The notes beneath the pieces are model-generated. The model saw only the letters and a list, made by a program, of their open reading frames with translations, had not been told where the DNA came from and did not search any database. From Pseudomonas fluorescens (GTDB lineage Bacteria > Pseudomonadota > Gammaproteobacteria > Pseudomonadales > Pseudomonadaceae), in NCBI RefSeq assembly GCF_019212185.1, contig NZ_CP078138.1:5314501-5378500 (forward strand): 64,000 nt of DNA, in the 5' to 3' direction. The translations under genes were made by a program, and so were the position numbers. The first letter of the stretch is position 1. Every line of letters begins with the position of its first letter. Below are positions 9,325 through 20,345 of the stretch, in pieces.

Positions 9325-10277
9325 TTGATCTGTCCCCCCTCGCCCGCCGTCTGGCCGGTACACCGCTGGCTGAATGGGCCAAGACCCTGCAAGCGCAACT
9401 CGACGTCAAGATGGAGAAAGGCCACGGCGACCTTGAGCGCTGGCAAAGCGCGCTGGATGCCCTGCCAAAGATCCAGCCCACTGAAGTCGATCTACTCAAT
9501 GGCCTGAAGCTCGACACCGATTGCGACGCCGAAACCCGGGCACAGATGCGCACCGCACTGATGGGCCTGTCACCATGGCGCAAGGGCCCGTTCGACCTGT
9601 TCGGCGTGCATGTCGACACCGAATGGCGTTCGGACTGGAAATGGTCGCGGGTTGCGCCTCACCTGGATCTCAAAGGAAAGCGCATCCTCGACGTCGGCTG
9701 CGGCAACGGCTATTACATGTGGCGCATGCTCGGAGCCGGGGCCGACAGCGTGATCGGCGTCGACCCGAACTGGCTGTTTTTCTGCCAGTTCCAGGCGGTT
9801 CAGCGCTACCTGTCCGAACCCAACGCCTGGCACCTGCCCTTCCCCTTCGAAGACCTGCCGCCTAACCTGGAAGGCTTCGACACCGTATTCTCCATGGGTG
9901 TGTTCTATCACCGCCGCTCGCCGATCGAGCATCTGCTGGCGCTCAAGGACTGCCTGGTCAAGGGTGGCGAACTGGTGCTGGAAACTCTGGTAATCGAAGG
10001 CGACGAGCAACAGGTACTGGTGCCGGAAGATCGTTATGCGCAGATGCGTAACGTCTGGTTCCTGCCGTCGGTGCCGGCGCTGATGCTATGGCTGCGCCGT
10101 GCCGGGTTCAGCGATGTGCGCTGTGTGGATGTGAGTACTACGACGGTCGAGGAACAGCGTGGCACCGAGTGGATGAAGTATCAGTCGCTGAGGGATTTTC
10201 TCGACCCCGAGGACCACAGCAAGACCATCGAAGGCCTGCCGGCGCCGATGCGGGCGGTGATTGTCGCCAGAAAATAA
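9321..10277 (+). CDS. cmoB: tRNA U34 carboxymethyltransferase CmoB
   Basis: 318 residues, the usual length. The SAM-binding motif [15 protein letters not shown] and the segment [21 protein letters not shown] are characteristic. It transfers a carboxymethyl group from carboxy-SAM to 5-hydroxyuridine 34 in several tRNAs, extending wobble decoding. It forms an overlapping pair with cmoA. A REP pair follows in place of an obvious terminator. Confidence 0.94.
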   Translation: MIDLSPLARRLAGTPLAEWAKTLQAQLDVKMEKGHGDLERWQSALDALPKIQPTEVDLLNGLKLDTDCDAETRAQMRTALMGLSPWRKGPFDLFGVHVDTEWRSDWKWSRVAPHLDLKGKRILDVGCGNGYYMWRMLGAGADSVIGVDPNWLFFCQFQAVQRYLSEPNAWHLPFPFEDLPPNLEGFDTVFSMGVFYHRRSPIEHLLALKDCLVKGGELVLETLVIEGDEQQVLVPEDRYAQMRNVWFLPSVPALMLWLRRAGFSDVRCVDVSTTTVEEQRGTEWMKYQSLRDFLDPEDHSKTIEGLPAPMRAVIVARK

Positions 10278-10285
10278 TGCAGAAA

Positions 10286-10390
10286 CCTGTAGGAGCGAGC
10301 CTGCTCGCGATGGACTTGAAAGCGCCGCATTCATTCAGAAAGCCCGCGTTATCGTTGTCCACCATCGCGAGCAGGCTCGCTCCTACAGGG
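10286..10390. repeat. REP pair (BIME-like)
   Basis: Inverted copies of the GTAGGAGCGAGCCTGCTCGCGA unit separate convergent cmoB and tadA. The pair folds into one large hairpin and could help terminate or stabilise both transcripts. Confidence 0.85.
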
Positions 10391-10399
10391 GGTCGGTGT

Positions 10400-10897
10400 T
10401 TAGTCTGATGGTTTGGCGCGCCGAGCCTTGAAGAACTCGCTCAACACCGTCCCGCACTCCTCGGCCAGCACCCCACCCTCATACAGCACCCGGTGATTCA
10501 AGAAACCCTGGCTGAAGAACTGTCCCTGGCTCTGCACAATCCCCGCCTTGGGCTCCAGCGCGCCGTACACCACCCGGGCAATCCGCGAATGGACGATCAG
10601 CCCGGCGCACATGCTGCAGGGTTCCAGCGTCACATACAGCGTGCTGCCGGGCAGACGATAGTTATTCAGAGCCTGGGCGGCGGCGCGAATCGCGACCATC
10701 TCGGCGTGGGCACTGGGGTCGCTGCCGCTGATCGGGCAATTAAAGCCGCGACCGATGATTTCGCCGTTCTGCACCAGCACCGCGCCCACTGGCACCTCAC
10801 CGAGGGCCGCACCTTGCGCGGCCAGGGCGAGCGCCTCGCGCATGAAATGCTGGTCGCGGCTGCGGTCGATAATGGCCGCTGGACGAATCTGGCGCAT
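10400..10897 (-). CDS. tadA: tRNA adenosine-34 deaminase TadA
   Basis: 165 residues from ATG 10897. The zinc and catalytic motifs of the cytidine/deoxycytidylate deaminase fold are HAE (64-66) and PCSMC (93-97). TadA converts A34 to inosine in tRNA-Arg(ACG). The longer frame to 10966 is rejected because it would lie inside the upstream gene and the ATG at 10897 overlaps that gene's stop (ATGA). Coupling to a multicopper oxidase gene is unusual in function but matches PA3768-PA3767 in P. aeruginosa. Confidence 0.93.
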   Translation of the reverse strand: MRQIRPAAIIDRSRDQHFMREALALAAQGAALGEVPVGAVLVQNGEIIGRGFNCPISGSDPSAHAEMVAIRAAAQALNNYRLPGSTLYVTLEPCSMCAGLIVHSRIARVVYGALEPKAGIVQSQGQFFSQGFLNHRVLYEGGVLAEECGTVLSEFFKARRAKPSD

Positions 10898-12273
10898 CAC
10901 TTCACCTCGATCGCGGCCATCAGGCCGGTTTCCATGTGGTCGATCACATGGCAGTGGAACATCCACACCCCCGGGTTATCGGCCACCAGCGCCACTTGCG
11001 CGCGCTCGTTCTTGCCCAGCAGGTAAGTGTCGGTGAAGTACGGAATCACCTTGTGCCGGTTCGAGGCGAACACCTTGAAACTCATGCCGTGCAGGTGAAT
11101 CGGGTGTTGGTACTGGGTCATGTTCTTCAATTCGAAAATATAGCTCTGCCCCAGCTTGAGGCTGGCAATCGGCCGGTCGGCGCAGGTCTTGTCGGTGATG
11201 TCCCAGGCCTGGCCGTTGATCTGCCACAGGCTCGGCGGCTTGCCGTTCTCGACATTCACCGAGACCGAACCGACCCATTCGAAATTGAAGTTGAGTTTCT
11301 CGGCGTTGGCCATGTCCGGTTCGGCAATCGGATTGGCCGGTAGTGCTGGCGGCCACTCGGTCGGCGCGTCGCTGTTGGCCACCGAGCGCAAGGTGCCCAA
11401 GCGCACCGGGCCGTTACGCAGAGACAATTCCTCACCCGCCGCCGGCGCCTTGATCGCCAGGCAAATGCGCATGCCCGGACCCAGCCAGTAATCCTTGCCC
11501 AACGGCCGCGGCTCGACCGGGTTGCCGTCCAGCGCATAAATCTGCGCTTCGACGCCCGGGATGTTGATGCGATAGGTCAGGGTATTGTCGAGATTAAGCA
11601 GACGCACGCGAGTAATCTGCCCGGCAGGCAAGTCGATGACGGGCAATGGCACGCCGTTGATGGTCGACAGGCGCCCCGCCGTACCGCCGCGCGCCGCTTC
11701 CCGGGGGATGCTGAATTCGACGAAATTGCCCACGTCATCGATATGCCAGTTCTTCAGGCTCAGGGTCTTTTCGTACTTGAACCCAGTGGGCTCGCGCTCC
11801 TCGACAATCAACGGCCCGACCAGGCCGCGACCCAGCTCTTCGCTGCTGCTGACATGGGGGTGGTACCAGTAGCTGCCGGCATCCGGCACACGGAACTTGT
11901 AGTCAAAGTACTCACCCGGCAGCACCGGCAGTTGCGAGACATAAGGCACGCCGTCCATCTCCAGCGGCAAGCGGATGCCGTGCCAGTGAATGGTGGTCGC
12001 CACTGGCAGATGGTTGATGAAACGCACCCGCAGCCACTCCCCCTGACGCACCCGCAACTCGGTCCCAGGCGCCGAAGGGCCAAACGCCCAGGCCTCGGTC
12101 TTGTGCCCGGGCACCAGCTCGACGTCCAGCGGCGCGGCAATCAGCTCATAGTCATGGCCGGCATTGGCCTCGGCCACTTTGCCCAGCCAGTAACGCGACG
12201 CACCACCCGCCCCTACACCCACCACTGCCAGGCCAGCCAGGCCACCGAGAATTTGCCGACGGGTAAAGGACAT
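10897..12273 (-). CDS. Tat-exported multicopper oxidase
   Basis: 458 residues. The N-terminus MSFTRRQILGGLAG is a twin-arginine signal, so the folded copper enzyme is exported to the periplasm. Copper ligands are all visible: HWHG (96-99), WYHPH (136-140), HPIHLHG in the C-terminal third, and HCHVIDHMETGLM (440-452), which supplies the type 1 site with a methionine ligand. Three cupredoxin domains are implied. The substrate is not known; copper tolerance (Cu(I) oxidation) or phenol oxidation are possibilities. It is followed by tadA with overlapping ATGA. Confidence 0.9.
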   Translation of the reverse strand: MSFTRRQILGGLAGLAVVGVGAGGASRYWLGKVAEANAGHDYELIAAPLDVELVPGHKTEAWAFGPSAPGTELRVRQGEWLRVRFINHLPVATTIHWHGIRLPLEMDGVPYVSQLPVLPGEYFDYKFRVPDAGSYWYHPHVSSSEELGRGLVGPLIVEEREPTGFKYEKTLSLKNWHIDDVGNFVEFSIPREAARGGTAGRLSTINGVPLPVIDLPAGQITRVRLLNLDNTLTYRINIPGVEAQIYALDGNPVEPRPLGKDYWLGPGMRICLAIKAPAAGEELSLRNGPVRLGTLRSVANSDAPTEWPPALPANPIAEPDMANAEKLNFNFEWVGSVSVNVENGKPPSLWQINGQAWDITDKTCADRPIASLKLGQSYIFELKNMTQYQHPIHLHGMSFKVFASNRHKVIPYFTDTYLLGKNERAQVALVADNPGVWMFHCHVIDHMETGLMAAIEVK

Positions 12274-12424
12274 GGACTCAACTACCTCACGTATCTACCG
12301 CAGGCCCAGGGCCCGCAAAAGGCGAATACGATACACCCGCAATTGTGAAAGAAACAGCAAAGCGCACGTGACTACGGGACGCAGGGTGGCCAGGTTGGCG
12401 GCTACCCATGAGCTCCCTGCGCGG

Positions 12425-12982
12425 TCAGTTTGCGGCGCTATCGACTTTTCGAACGCCAATGGTTTTGCGTTCACCGGTTGCGCTGACTTCGTACACGTTC
12501 ATGACCCACGTGTCGGCGATCACGGTTTCAACCAGGTAATTCTTCTTAGCTTGCGGCGTGAATTGCTGCGCAGCAGGCTGCTCCTTGTCGAACGGCGTAG
12601 GCATGGGAATACCGTTCAAGGTAAACGATTTGGCCTTGACCTTCCCTTCCACGTAGACGGTTTTGTCAGCCTCGACCAGCTGACTGATGCTGTCCGTACC
12701 ACCGGCCATTTTCTTCAGATAAGCCGGTATGCGCTTGAAGTAAGCGGAGTCATAAACCCGATCACCCGCGCTCTCAAATCCCGCATTGTCATAGCCGTAC
12801 GTGTAACTGACAGGATGATCACCCTCGCCGCCTATGGTTCGGAAAGTCATGCTGGCTTGATGGTCATTCATGGCCAGTGGAACTACCGGCTCTGAAGTAA
12901 GATCACCCGCCTGGCGGCTGCTGCAGCCGGTCATGACAAGCGCGAAAGTGATTGCTAATGGAAAAGCCAAAGAGGTTTTCAT
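12425..12982 (-). CDS. Predicted lipoprotein of unknown function
   Basis: 185 residues from ATG 12982 (KTSLAFPLAITFALVMTGC). A clean lipoprotein signal ends at the lipobox VMTGC. The mature part is hydrophilic, with no domain I can name. The 13030 start would add a non-signal extension and is rejected. It stands alone between the multicopper oxidase and guaA. Confidence 0.75.
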   Translation of the reverse strand: MKTSLAFPLAITFALVMTGCSSRQAGDLTSEPVVPLAMNDHQASMTFRTIGGEGDHPVSYTYGYDNAGFESAGDRVYDSAYFKRIPAYLKKMAGGTDSISQLVEADKTVYVEGKVKAKSFTLNGIPMPTPFDKEQPAAQQFTPQAKKNYLVETVIADTWVMNVYEVSATGERKTIGVRKVDSAAN

Positions 12983-13095
12983 TCGATCCCTGAACAAGCT
13001 AGAAGTAGGCCTGTGTAGAGCCACTTGCACAGCTAAAGTTCCTGGAAGTGCCCTTTCTGCCGATGCGCATAGCTGCCAGATTCTGCCACCCCCAA

Positions 13096-13127
13096 AAAGC
13101 CAAAAGCCCGCATTTACGCGGGCTTCA
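13096..13127 (-). terminator. Terminator after guaA
   Basis: Read on the minus strand, AAGCCCGC / GCGGGCTT arms with a 6-base loop are followed by a T-rich tract, about 45 bases after the guaA stop. Confidence 0.75.
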
Positions 13128-13170
13128 GGGTGTTTCTTGCTAGTGGGTGCCGGTCAGTACCGGACGTCCA

Positions 13171-14748
13171 TCATTCCCACTCAATCGTCGCTGGCGGCTT
13201 GCTCGACACGTCGTAAGTAACGCGGGAGATACCTTCGATTTCATTGATGATGCGGCCGCTGACGGTTTCCAGCAGTTCGTAAGGCAGGTGTGCCCAACGT
13301 GCGGTCATGAAGTCGATGGTTTCCACGGCACGCAAGGCCACGACCCAGGCGTAACGACGGCCATCGCCAACCACGCCTACCGATTTCACCGGTTGGAACA
13401 CCACGAACGCCTGGCTGACCTTGTGGTACCAGTCGGCCTTGCGCAGTTCTTCGATGAAGATGTGGTCGGCGCGACGCAGCAGGTCGGCGTATTCCTTCTT
13501 CACTTCACCGAGGATCCGCACGCCCAGGCCCGGGCCCGGGAACGGATGACGGTAGACCATGTCGTACGGCAGGCCCAGTTCCAGGCCCAGACGACGGACT
13601 TCGTCCTTGAACAGTTCGCGCAGTGGCTCGACCAGTTTCAGGTTCATTTCTTCCGGCAAGCCGCCCACGTTGTGGTGCGACTTGATCACGTGGGCCTTGC
13701 CGCTTTTCGCGCCAGCCGACTCGATCACGTCCGGGTAGATGGTGCCCTGGGCCAGGTACTTGATGTTGTCCAGCTTGCAGGATTCGGCATCGAACACGTC
13801 GATGAACGTGCGACCGATGATCTTGCGCTTCTTCTCCGGGTCGGCTTCGCCGGCCAGGTTACCGAGGAACTGCTCTTCGGCGTTGGCACGGATCACCTTG
13901 ACGCCCATGTTCTCGGCGAACATGGCCATCACTTGCTCGCCTTCATGCAAGCGCAGCAGACCGTTGTCGACGAAGACGCAGGTCAGTTGGTCGCCAATCG
14001 CCTTGTGCAGCAGCGCGGCGACTACCGAGGAGTCGACGCCACCGGACAAGCCCAGCAGGACGTTGTCGGTGCCGACCTGGGCACGGATGTTGGCGATCGC
14101 GTCTTCGGCGATCTTCGACGGCGTCCACAGCGCTTCGCAGCCGCAGATGTCGAGGATGAAGCGCGACAGGATGCGCCCGCCCTGCTTGGTGTGGGTCACT
14201 TCCGGGTGGAACTGCACGCCGTAGTAGCCGCGCTCGTCGTTGAACATGCCGGCGATCGGGCAGCTCGGGGTGCTGGCCAGGATGTGGAAGTCTTCCGGCA
14301 TCTTGGTGACCTTGTCACCGTGGCTCATCCATACGTCGAGGCCGAACAGGCCGTCGGCGTCGATGTGGTCTTCGATGCCGTCGAGCAGGCGGCTCTTGCC
14401 GACCACGTCTACGCGGGCATAACCGAACTCACGCAGCTCGGAACCTTCGACCTTGCCGCCCAGTTGCTCGGCCATGGTCTGCATGCCGTAGCAGATACCG
14501 AAGACCGGCACGCCCAGGTCAAACACCGCTTGCGGGCAGCGTGGGCTGTCGGCGACGTGCACAGACTCGGGGCCGCCGGCGAGGATGACGCCTTTGGGAG
14601 CGAACTCGCGAATCGCTGCATCGTCCATGTCGAACGGGTGCAGTTCGCAGTACACGCCGATCTCACGCACGCGGCGGGCGATCAGTTGGGTGTACTGGGA
14701 ACCGAAGTCGAGGATCAGGATTCGGTGAGCGTGAATGTCGAGGGCCAT
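13171..14748 (-). CDS. guaA: GMP synthase (glutamine-hydrolysing)
   Basis: 525 residues, standard length. The N-terminal class I glutamine amidotransferase has the nucleophile in GICYGMQ and the histidine/glutamate pair in VQFHPEV. The ATP-pyrophosphatase domain carries the PP-loop [11 protein letters not shown] and ends in the dimerisation domain ([15 protein letters not shown]). It converts XMP to GMP. It lies about 100 bases downstream of guaB on the same strand, forming the guaBA operon. Confidence 0.97.
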   Translation of the reverse strand: MALDIHAHRILILDFGSQYTQLIARRVREIGVYCELHPFDMDDAAIREFAPKGVILAGGPESVHVADSPRCPQAVFDLGVPVFGICYGMQTMAEQLGGKVEGSELREFGYARVDVVGKSRLLDGIEDHIDADGLFGLDVWMSHGDKVTKMPEDFHILASTPSCPIAGMFNDERGYYGVQFHPEVTHTKQGGRILSRFILDICGCEALWTPSKIAEDAIANIRAQVGTDNVLLGLSGGVDSSVVAALLHKAIGDQLTCVFVDNGLLRLHEGEQVMAMFAENMGVKVIRANAEEQFLGNLAGEADPEKKRKIIGRTFIDVFDAESCKLDNIKYLAQGTIYPDVIESAGAKSGKAHVIKSHHNVGGLPEEMNLKLVEPLRELFKDEVRRLGLELGLPYDMVYRHPFPGPGLGVRILGEVKKEYADLLRRADHIFIEELRKADWYHKVSQAFVVFQPVKSVGVVGDGRRYAWVVALRAVETIDFMTARWAHLPYELLETVSGRIINEIEGISRVTYDVSSKPPATIEWE

Positions 14749-14845
14749 GATTCAGTCTCGTCTAGATAATTCAGAAACAGTCGTGATTCAGAAACAACTC
14801 GGGGCTGAATCAAACAGCCCCGGTCGTTAACTTTTTACTGAAGGC

Positions 14846-16393
<1,548 letters not shown>

Positions 16394-16438
16394 CTATTAT
16401 TGATGCGGTGATCGACGGGGTATCTAGCGCCAAATAAT

Positions 16439-16538
16439 CTGTAGGAGCGAGCCTGCTCGCGATGGACTCAAGAACACCGTGGGGAACCAGGCTCCCCGCG
16501 TAATCGTTCACGTCCATCGCGAGCAGGCTCGCTCCTAC
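16439..16538. repeat. REP pair (BIME-like)
   Basis: Inverted REP units facing each other between the guaB promoter region and the zinc-ribbon gene. Same arms as the other REP pairs in the window. Confidence 0.85.
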
Positions 16539-16545
16539 AAGGTCA

Positions 16546-17094
16546 TCAGAGTTCGACTTTCACCCAGCTCACCGGCAAATCCAGCCAGTCGGCGAACTCA
16601 TCGATAAAGCTCTGCTTGAACCCGGCCTCGGCCCAGTTGTTGAAAATGAAGCCCAGATTGGAAAACCCGCACTCCTGAAGGAACAGGAAGCCATTGATGT
16701 CATCTTCATGGCCGCACTCGGGGCAGGTGAAGTTATCGGTGCGCCCCGGCATCCAGTCTTCCAGGCTCTCGAACAGCGCTTCACCGACTTCCTGGCGGCA
16801 TTCGGCACAGCCGGCTTCTTCGAGAAAGCCCTTGGCCGGGGTATAGATGCAGCGCTTGGTGATGATTTCCAGGCCATTGATCGGCTCGCCGAACGGCAAC
16901 GCCTTCGGATGCAGCACCACCTCGCGGGCGCCGGGGGCGATGGCGTGGGCCATGCGGTTGCCGGTCCGGCCACAGGTGCTCAACGGCTCTTCAATGATGT
17001 TCTTGCGCACCAGCCAACGCACAATCGCCCGCGCCCTGGGCTCGTGCACCGGCAGGGTGGATATTTTCGGGACGAGGATACTTTGTGAGTTCAT
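16546..17094 (-). CDS. Conserved protein with a zinc-ribbon-like pair of CxxC motifs
   Basis: 182 residues. Two cysteine pairs, C96-x-x-C99 (GCAEC) and C124-x-x-C127 (TCPEC), probably bind one zinc. The N-terminal half has a compact mixed pattern (VHEPRARAIVRWLVRKNII), and the C-terminal half is rich in aromatic and acidic residues. I do not recognise a named family. It may belong to a Pseudomonas group sometimes mislabelled as a sugar transporter ATPase, but no ATP-binding loop is present. A REP pair follows directly. Confidence 0.75.
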   Translation of the reverse strand: MNSQSILVPKISTLPVHEPRARAIVRWLVRKNIIEEPLSTCGRTGNRMAHAIAPGAREVVLHPKALPFGEPINGLEIITKRCIYTPAKGFLEEAGCAECRQEVGEALFESLEDWMPGRTDNFTCPECGHEDDINGFLFLQECGFSNLGFIFNNWAEAGFKQSFIDEFADWLDLPVSWVKVEL

Positions 17095-17147
17095 GCTGGG
17101 GGTCCTGCTGTATGAAGGCCGGCAGCTTAATCCCTGACAAAATCAGG

Positions 17148-17915
17148 TCAAGTACTCAAATAGCGACCAATCAACGCCAGCCCACTGGCCAGCACCAACC
17201 AGGTCACCAATCGCACAAACGCCTCGCGGGACAACTTCATGGCCAGGCGCCGGCCGATCCACAGCCCCAGGCCCATGGCCGGCAACAGGCACGCCGCCAG
17301 CATCAACAAGGGTAGCTCGGCATAGACCCCGGCGACCAGGAACAGGCTCAGGCGCACCAGGGTGCTGCAACTGATCAACGCGCTTTGGGTGGCGCGGGCC
17401 GCCTCCTTGGGCAGGCGACTGTTGAGATAGATCGCATATAAAAAGCCGCCGCTGCCAAACAGCGCGCCGAACAAACCGCCGATCGTGCCCATGGGAATTG
17501 CCCAGCCGGCGGATAATTGCGCGGGACGCACCTTCACCCACAGGCTGTAGACCGCATAGAGACTGATAAACAACCCCATTAATAGCAGCAACAGATCGGA
17601 CTTCAGGTTCAGCAGGAAGATCACCCCCAGGGTGCAGCCAACCGCCATGCACGGCAGCAAGCGCAACAGTTCGGACTTGGCCACATCTCGCCGCGAGGGC
17701 AGCAGGTTGCCGAACGCAGCGACAAAATCCAGCAGCACCAGTAATGGCACGATTTTCGACAGGGGCATGAACAGGATCAGGATCGGCCCAGCCACCAGCG
17801 CCGTACCGAAGCCGGCAATGCCAAACACGATGTAGGCGAGACTGATGCCCAGCCCGACCAACAACCAATCCGTGGCCCCCAGCGGCCATTGCTGCAACAA
17901 CTCGAGCACATTCAT
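17148..17915 (-). CDS. TSUP (TauE/SafE) family membrane permease
   Basis: 255 residues with about eight hydrophobic helices in two related halves; the N-half has ISLAYIVFGIAGFGTALVAGP and the C-half GTIGGLFGALFGSGGFLYAIY, the glycine-rich repeats of the TauE/SafE/TSUP family. Members move sulfite, sulfoacetate or other organosulfur anions. The substrate cannot be told from sequence. The ATG at 17915 has an AAGGAA ribosome site. The divergent LysR gene next door could control it. Confidence 0.87.
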   Translation of the reverse strand: MNVLELLQQWPLGATDWLLVGLGISLAYIVFGIAGFGTALVAGPILILFMPLSKIVPLLVLLDFVAAFGNLLPSRRDVAKSELLRLLPCMAVGCTLGVIFLLNLKSDLLLLLMGLFISLYAVYSLWVKVRPAQLSAGWAIPMGTIGGLFGALFGSGGFLYAIYLNSRLPKEAARATQSALISCSTLVRLSLFLVAGVYAELPLLMLAACLLPAMGLGLWIGRRLAMKLSREAFVRLVTWLVLASGLALIGRYLST

Positions 17916-18015
17916 CGACAGGCGTTCCTTGAGTAATGTTGATGACTTTAGCCAGCACGGAGCATTGCGACTAATATCGTCTACGCCGCCAACCTATCTC
18001 TAAAAGGCATGACTT

Positions 18016-18909
18016 GTGCTATCGACCCGCCAATTGCGCTATTTCGTCGAAATCGCCGAATGCGGCAGTTTCAGCGCCGCTGCCGAACGCCTGTTCGTCG
18101 CTCAATCCGCCTTGAGCCGGCAGATCAAGGACATGGAGAACCGCCTGCAGACCCCGCTGTTCGAGCGCACCGCCCGCCAGCCGCGCCTGACCGCCGCTGG
18201 CGAGGCCTTCTTGCCGCGTGCCCGCAGTCTGCTCAATGAACTGGTCAAGGCCAGTGACATGGCCACCCAGGTCGGCAACGGCCAACTGGGCACCCTGCGC
18301 CTGAGCCACTCCAGCACGGTGCCCTTGTGCGGGCGGGTACTGACGGATATCAGCGCCTTTATCGAGCGCGAGCCCGGCGTGTCGCTGGACATCGGCAAAC
18401 TGTCCTCCGAAGCGCAGCTTGAGGAATTGAGTGAGGGCCGTCTCGACCTTGGCCTGCTACGTCTGCCGGTGTTGCGCCAGCGTGAAGGCATCCAGATTGT
18501 GCCACTGTTCAGCGAGCGCTTGCTGCTGGCAGTGCCCACGGACCATCGACTGGCCGCCTCCAGCACGGTCGAGTTGGCGCAATTAAAGGACGAGGCGTTC
18601 ATTTCCGTCCCCCATCCGCAACGCGGCGGCCTGAGCTATTTATGCGCCGAGTTGTGCATGGGCCAGGGATTTTTTCCTACAGCTGCACGGGTGGTGTCGC
18701 GCAAGACCACCCAATTGCAGTTGATCCAGGCCGGATTCGGCATCGCCTTGCTCCCCCAGTCCATGCAGGACATCGCCCCGTCCGGCGTGCGCTTTTTGAC
18801 CTTGGCTGATGAGCATTGCCAAAGCACGGTCGCCCTCGCCTACCGACAGGACCCACCGCCGCTGATCCAGCACTTGATCCGAACCCTGACCCGTGACGAA
18901 GATCGCTGA
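18016..18909 (+). CDS. LysR-family transcriptional regulator
   Basis: 297 residues from a GTG start. The N-terminal winged helix-turn-helix (LSTRQLRYFVEIAECGSFSA, then AERLFVAQSALSRQIKDME) is canonical; the remainder is a periplasmic-binding-like effector domain (residues about 90-295). LysR regulators commonly control a divergent neighbour, here the TSUP permease about 100 bases away, which makes that gene the first candidate target. The effector is unknown. Confidence 0.9.
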   Translation: MLSTRQLRYFVEIAECGSFSAAAERLFVAQSALSRQIKDMENRLQTPLFERTARQPRLTAAGEAFLPRARSLLNELVKASDMATQVGNGQLGTLRLSHSSTVPLCGRVLTDISAFIEREPGVSLDIGKLSSEAQLEELSEGRLDLGLLRLPVLRQREGIQIVPLFSERLLLAVPTDHRLAASSTVELAQLKDEAFISVPHPQRGGLSYLCAELCMGQGFFPTAARVVSRKTTQLQLIQAGFGIALLPQSMQDIAPSGVRFLTLADEHCQSTVALAYRQDPPPLIQHLIRTLTRDEDR

Positions 18910-18962
18910 GGCCCGGACATGGTCATGGAGATTCCCAAGCGAATGCCTTTAAACTGCGCCCC

Positions 18963-20342
18963 ATGATTAAAGATCCCTTTGCAAGACTCGGCCTCGACCG
19001 GGAAGTCCTGACCGTCAGCCAGCTCAACGGCCGTGCGCGGGTGTTGCTCGAAGACGTGTTCAGCAACATCTGGGTCGAAGGCGAAATCTCCAACCTCGCC
19101 CGCCCGGCGTCCGGTCATGTCTATTTCACCCTCAAGGACAGCGGCGCCCAGGTGCGTTGCGCGCTGTTCCGGCAGAACGCGGCACGGGTGCGCCAGGCCT
19201 TGAAAGATGGTCTGGCAGTCAAGGTGCGCGGCAAAGTCTCGCTGTTCGAAGGCCGTGGCGACTATCAGCTGATCCTCGATACCGTCGAGCCTGCCGGCGA
19301 CGGCGCTTTGCGCTTGGCGTTCGATGCGCTGAAGGAAAAGCTCAGCGCCGAGGGCCTGTTCAGCGCCGAGCGCAAAGTGCCGCTGCCGGCCCACCCGCAA
19401 CGCATCGGCATCATCAGCTCGCCAACCGGCGCGGTGATTCGCGACATCATCAGCGTATTCCGCCGCCGCGCGCCGCAGGTGCAACTGACCCTGATCCCCA
19501 CCGCTGTGCAGGGCCGCGAAGCCACGGCGCAGATCGTCCGCGCCCTCAAGCTGGCCGACTCCCGGGGCTTCGACGCCTTGATCCTGGCCCGTGGTGGCGG
19601 TTCGCTGGAAGACCTCTGGTGCTTTAACGAGGAGGCGGTGGCGCGTGCAGTGGATGCCTGCGTCACGCCGATTGTCAGCGCGGTCGGGCATGAGACCGAC
19701 GTGTCGATCAGCGATTTCGTCGCCGACGTCCGCGCCCCTACCCCATCGGCCGCTGCCGAGCTGCTGGCGCCAGACTCCAGCGACCTGGTGCGCCGCATCG
19801 AAAGCCTGCACCGGCGACTGCTGATGCGCATGCGCGACCGTTTGCTGCGCGATCGCCTGCGCCTGGAAGGCATTTCCCGCCGCCTGCGTCATCCGGGCGA
19901 GCGTCTGCGCCAGCAGGCTCAGCGTCTGGATGACCTGGACATGCGAATGCGCCGCGCGTTCGAACGTCAGCTCAACAGTCGACGCGAGCTGTTGCTGCGC
20001 CTGGAAACCCGCCTTGCCGGCCAGCATCCCGGACGCCAACTGGCCCTGCTGCGCCAACGCCTCGACAGCCTCGGCGAACGCTTGCCGCGGGCCATGCGCG
20101 AAGGGCTCAAGGCTCGACGAATGCAACTGCAAAGCCAGGTGCAGACCCTGCAAGTGGTCAGCCCGCTGGCGACCCTGGCCCGTGGCTACAGCATCCTGCT
20201 GGATGAACGCGGCAACGCGATCCGCAGCGCCGCCCAGACCCACAACGGCCAACGCCTGAAAGCCCGGCTGGGCGAGGGCGAGCTGCAGGTACGTGTCGAG
20301 GACAACCACCTGACGCCTGTCACCCTTTCTCTACTGGATTGA
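18963..20342 (+). CDS. xseA: Exodeoxyribonuclease VII large subunit
   Basis: 459 residues. An N-terminal OB fold (VEGEISNLARPASGHVYFTLKD) precedes the catalytic domain (ISSPTGAVIRDI, ARGGGSLEDLWCFNEE, GHETDVSISDFVADVRAPTPSAAAELL) and long coiled-coil helices that bind XseB. With XseB it degrades single-stranded DNA from both ends. The M23 peptidase gene follows after only 3 bases. Confidence 0.96.
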   Translation: MIKDPFARLGLDREVLTVSQLNGRARVLLEDVFSNIWVEGEISNLARPASGHVYFTLKDSGAQVRCALFRQNAARVRQALKDGLAVKVRGKVSLFEGRGDYQLILDTVEPAGDGALRLAFDALKEKLSAEGLFSAERKVPLPAHPQRIGIISSPTGAVIRDIISVFRRRAPQVQLTLIPTAVQGREATAQIVRALKLADSRGFDALILARGGGSLEDLWCFNEEAVARAVDACVTPIVSAVGHETDVSISDFVADVRAPTPSAAAELLAPDSSDLVRRIESLHRRLLMRMRDRLLRDRLRLEGISRRLRHPGERLRQQAQRLDDLDMRMRRAFERQLNSRRELLLRLETRLAGQHPGRQLALLRQRLDSLGERLPRAMREGLKARRMQLQSQVQTLQVVSPLATLARGYSILLDERGNAIRSAAQTHNGQRLKARLGEGELQVRVEDNHLTPVTLSLLD

Positions 20343-20345
20343 TCA

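Noticed and set aside
17143..17958. 271-codon frame overlapping the TSUP permease
   Set aside because: Alternative frame with no membrane helices; the permease frame has clear repeats.
18840..20309. 489-codon antisense ORF over xseA
   Set aside because: Shadow frame; xseA motifs are complete on the plus strand.
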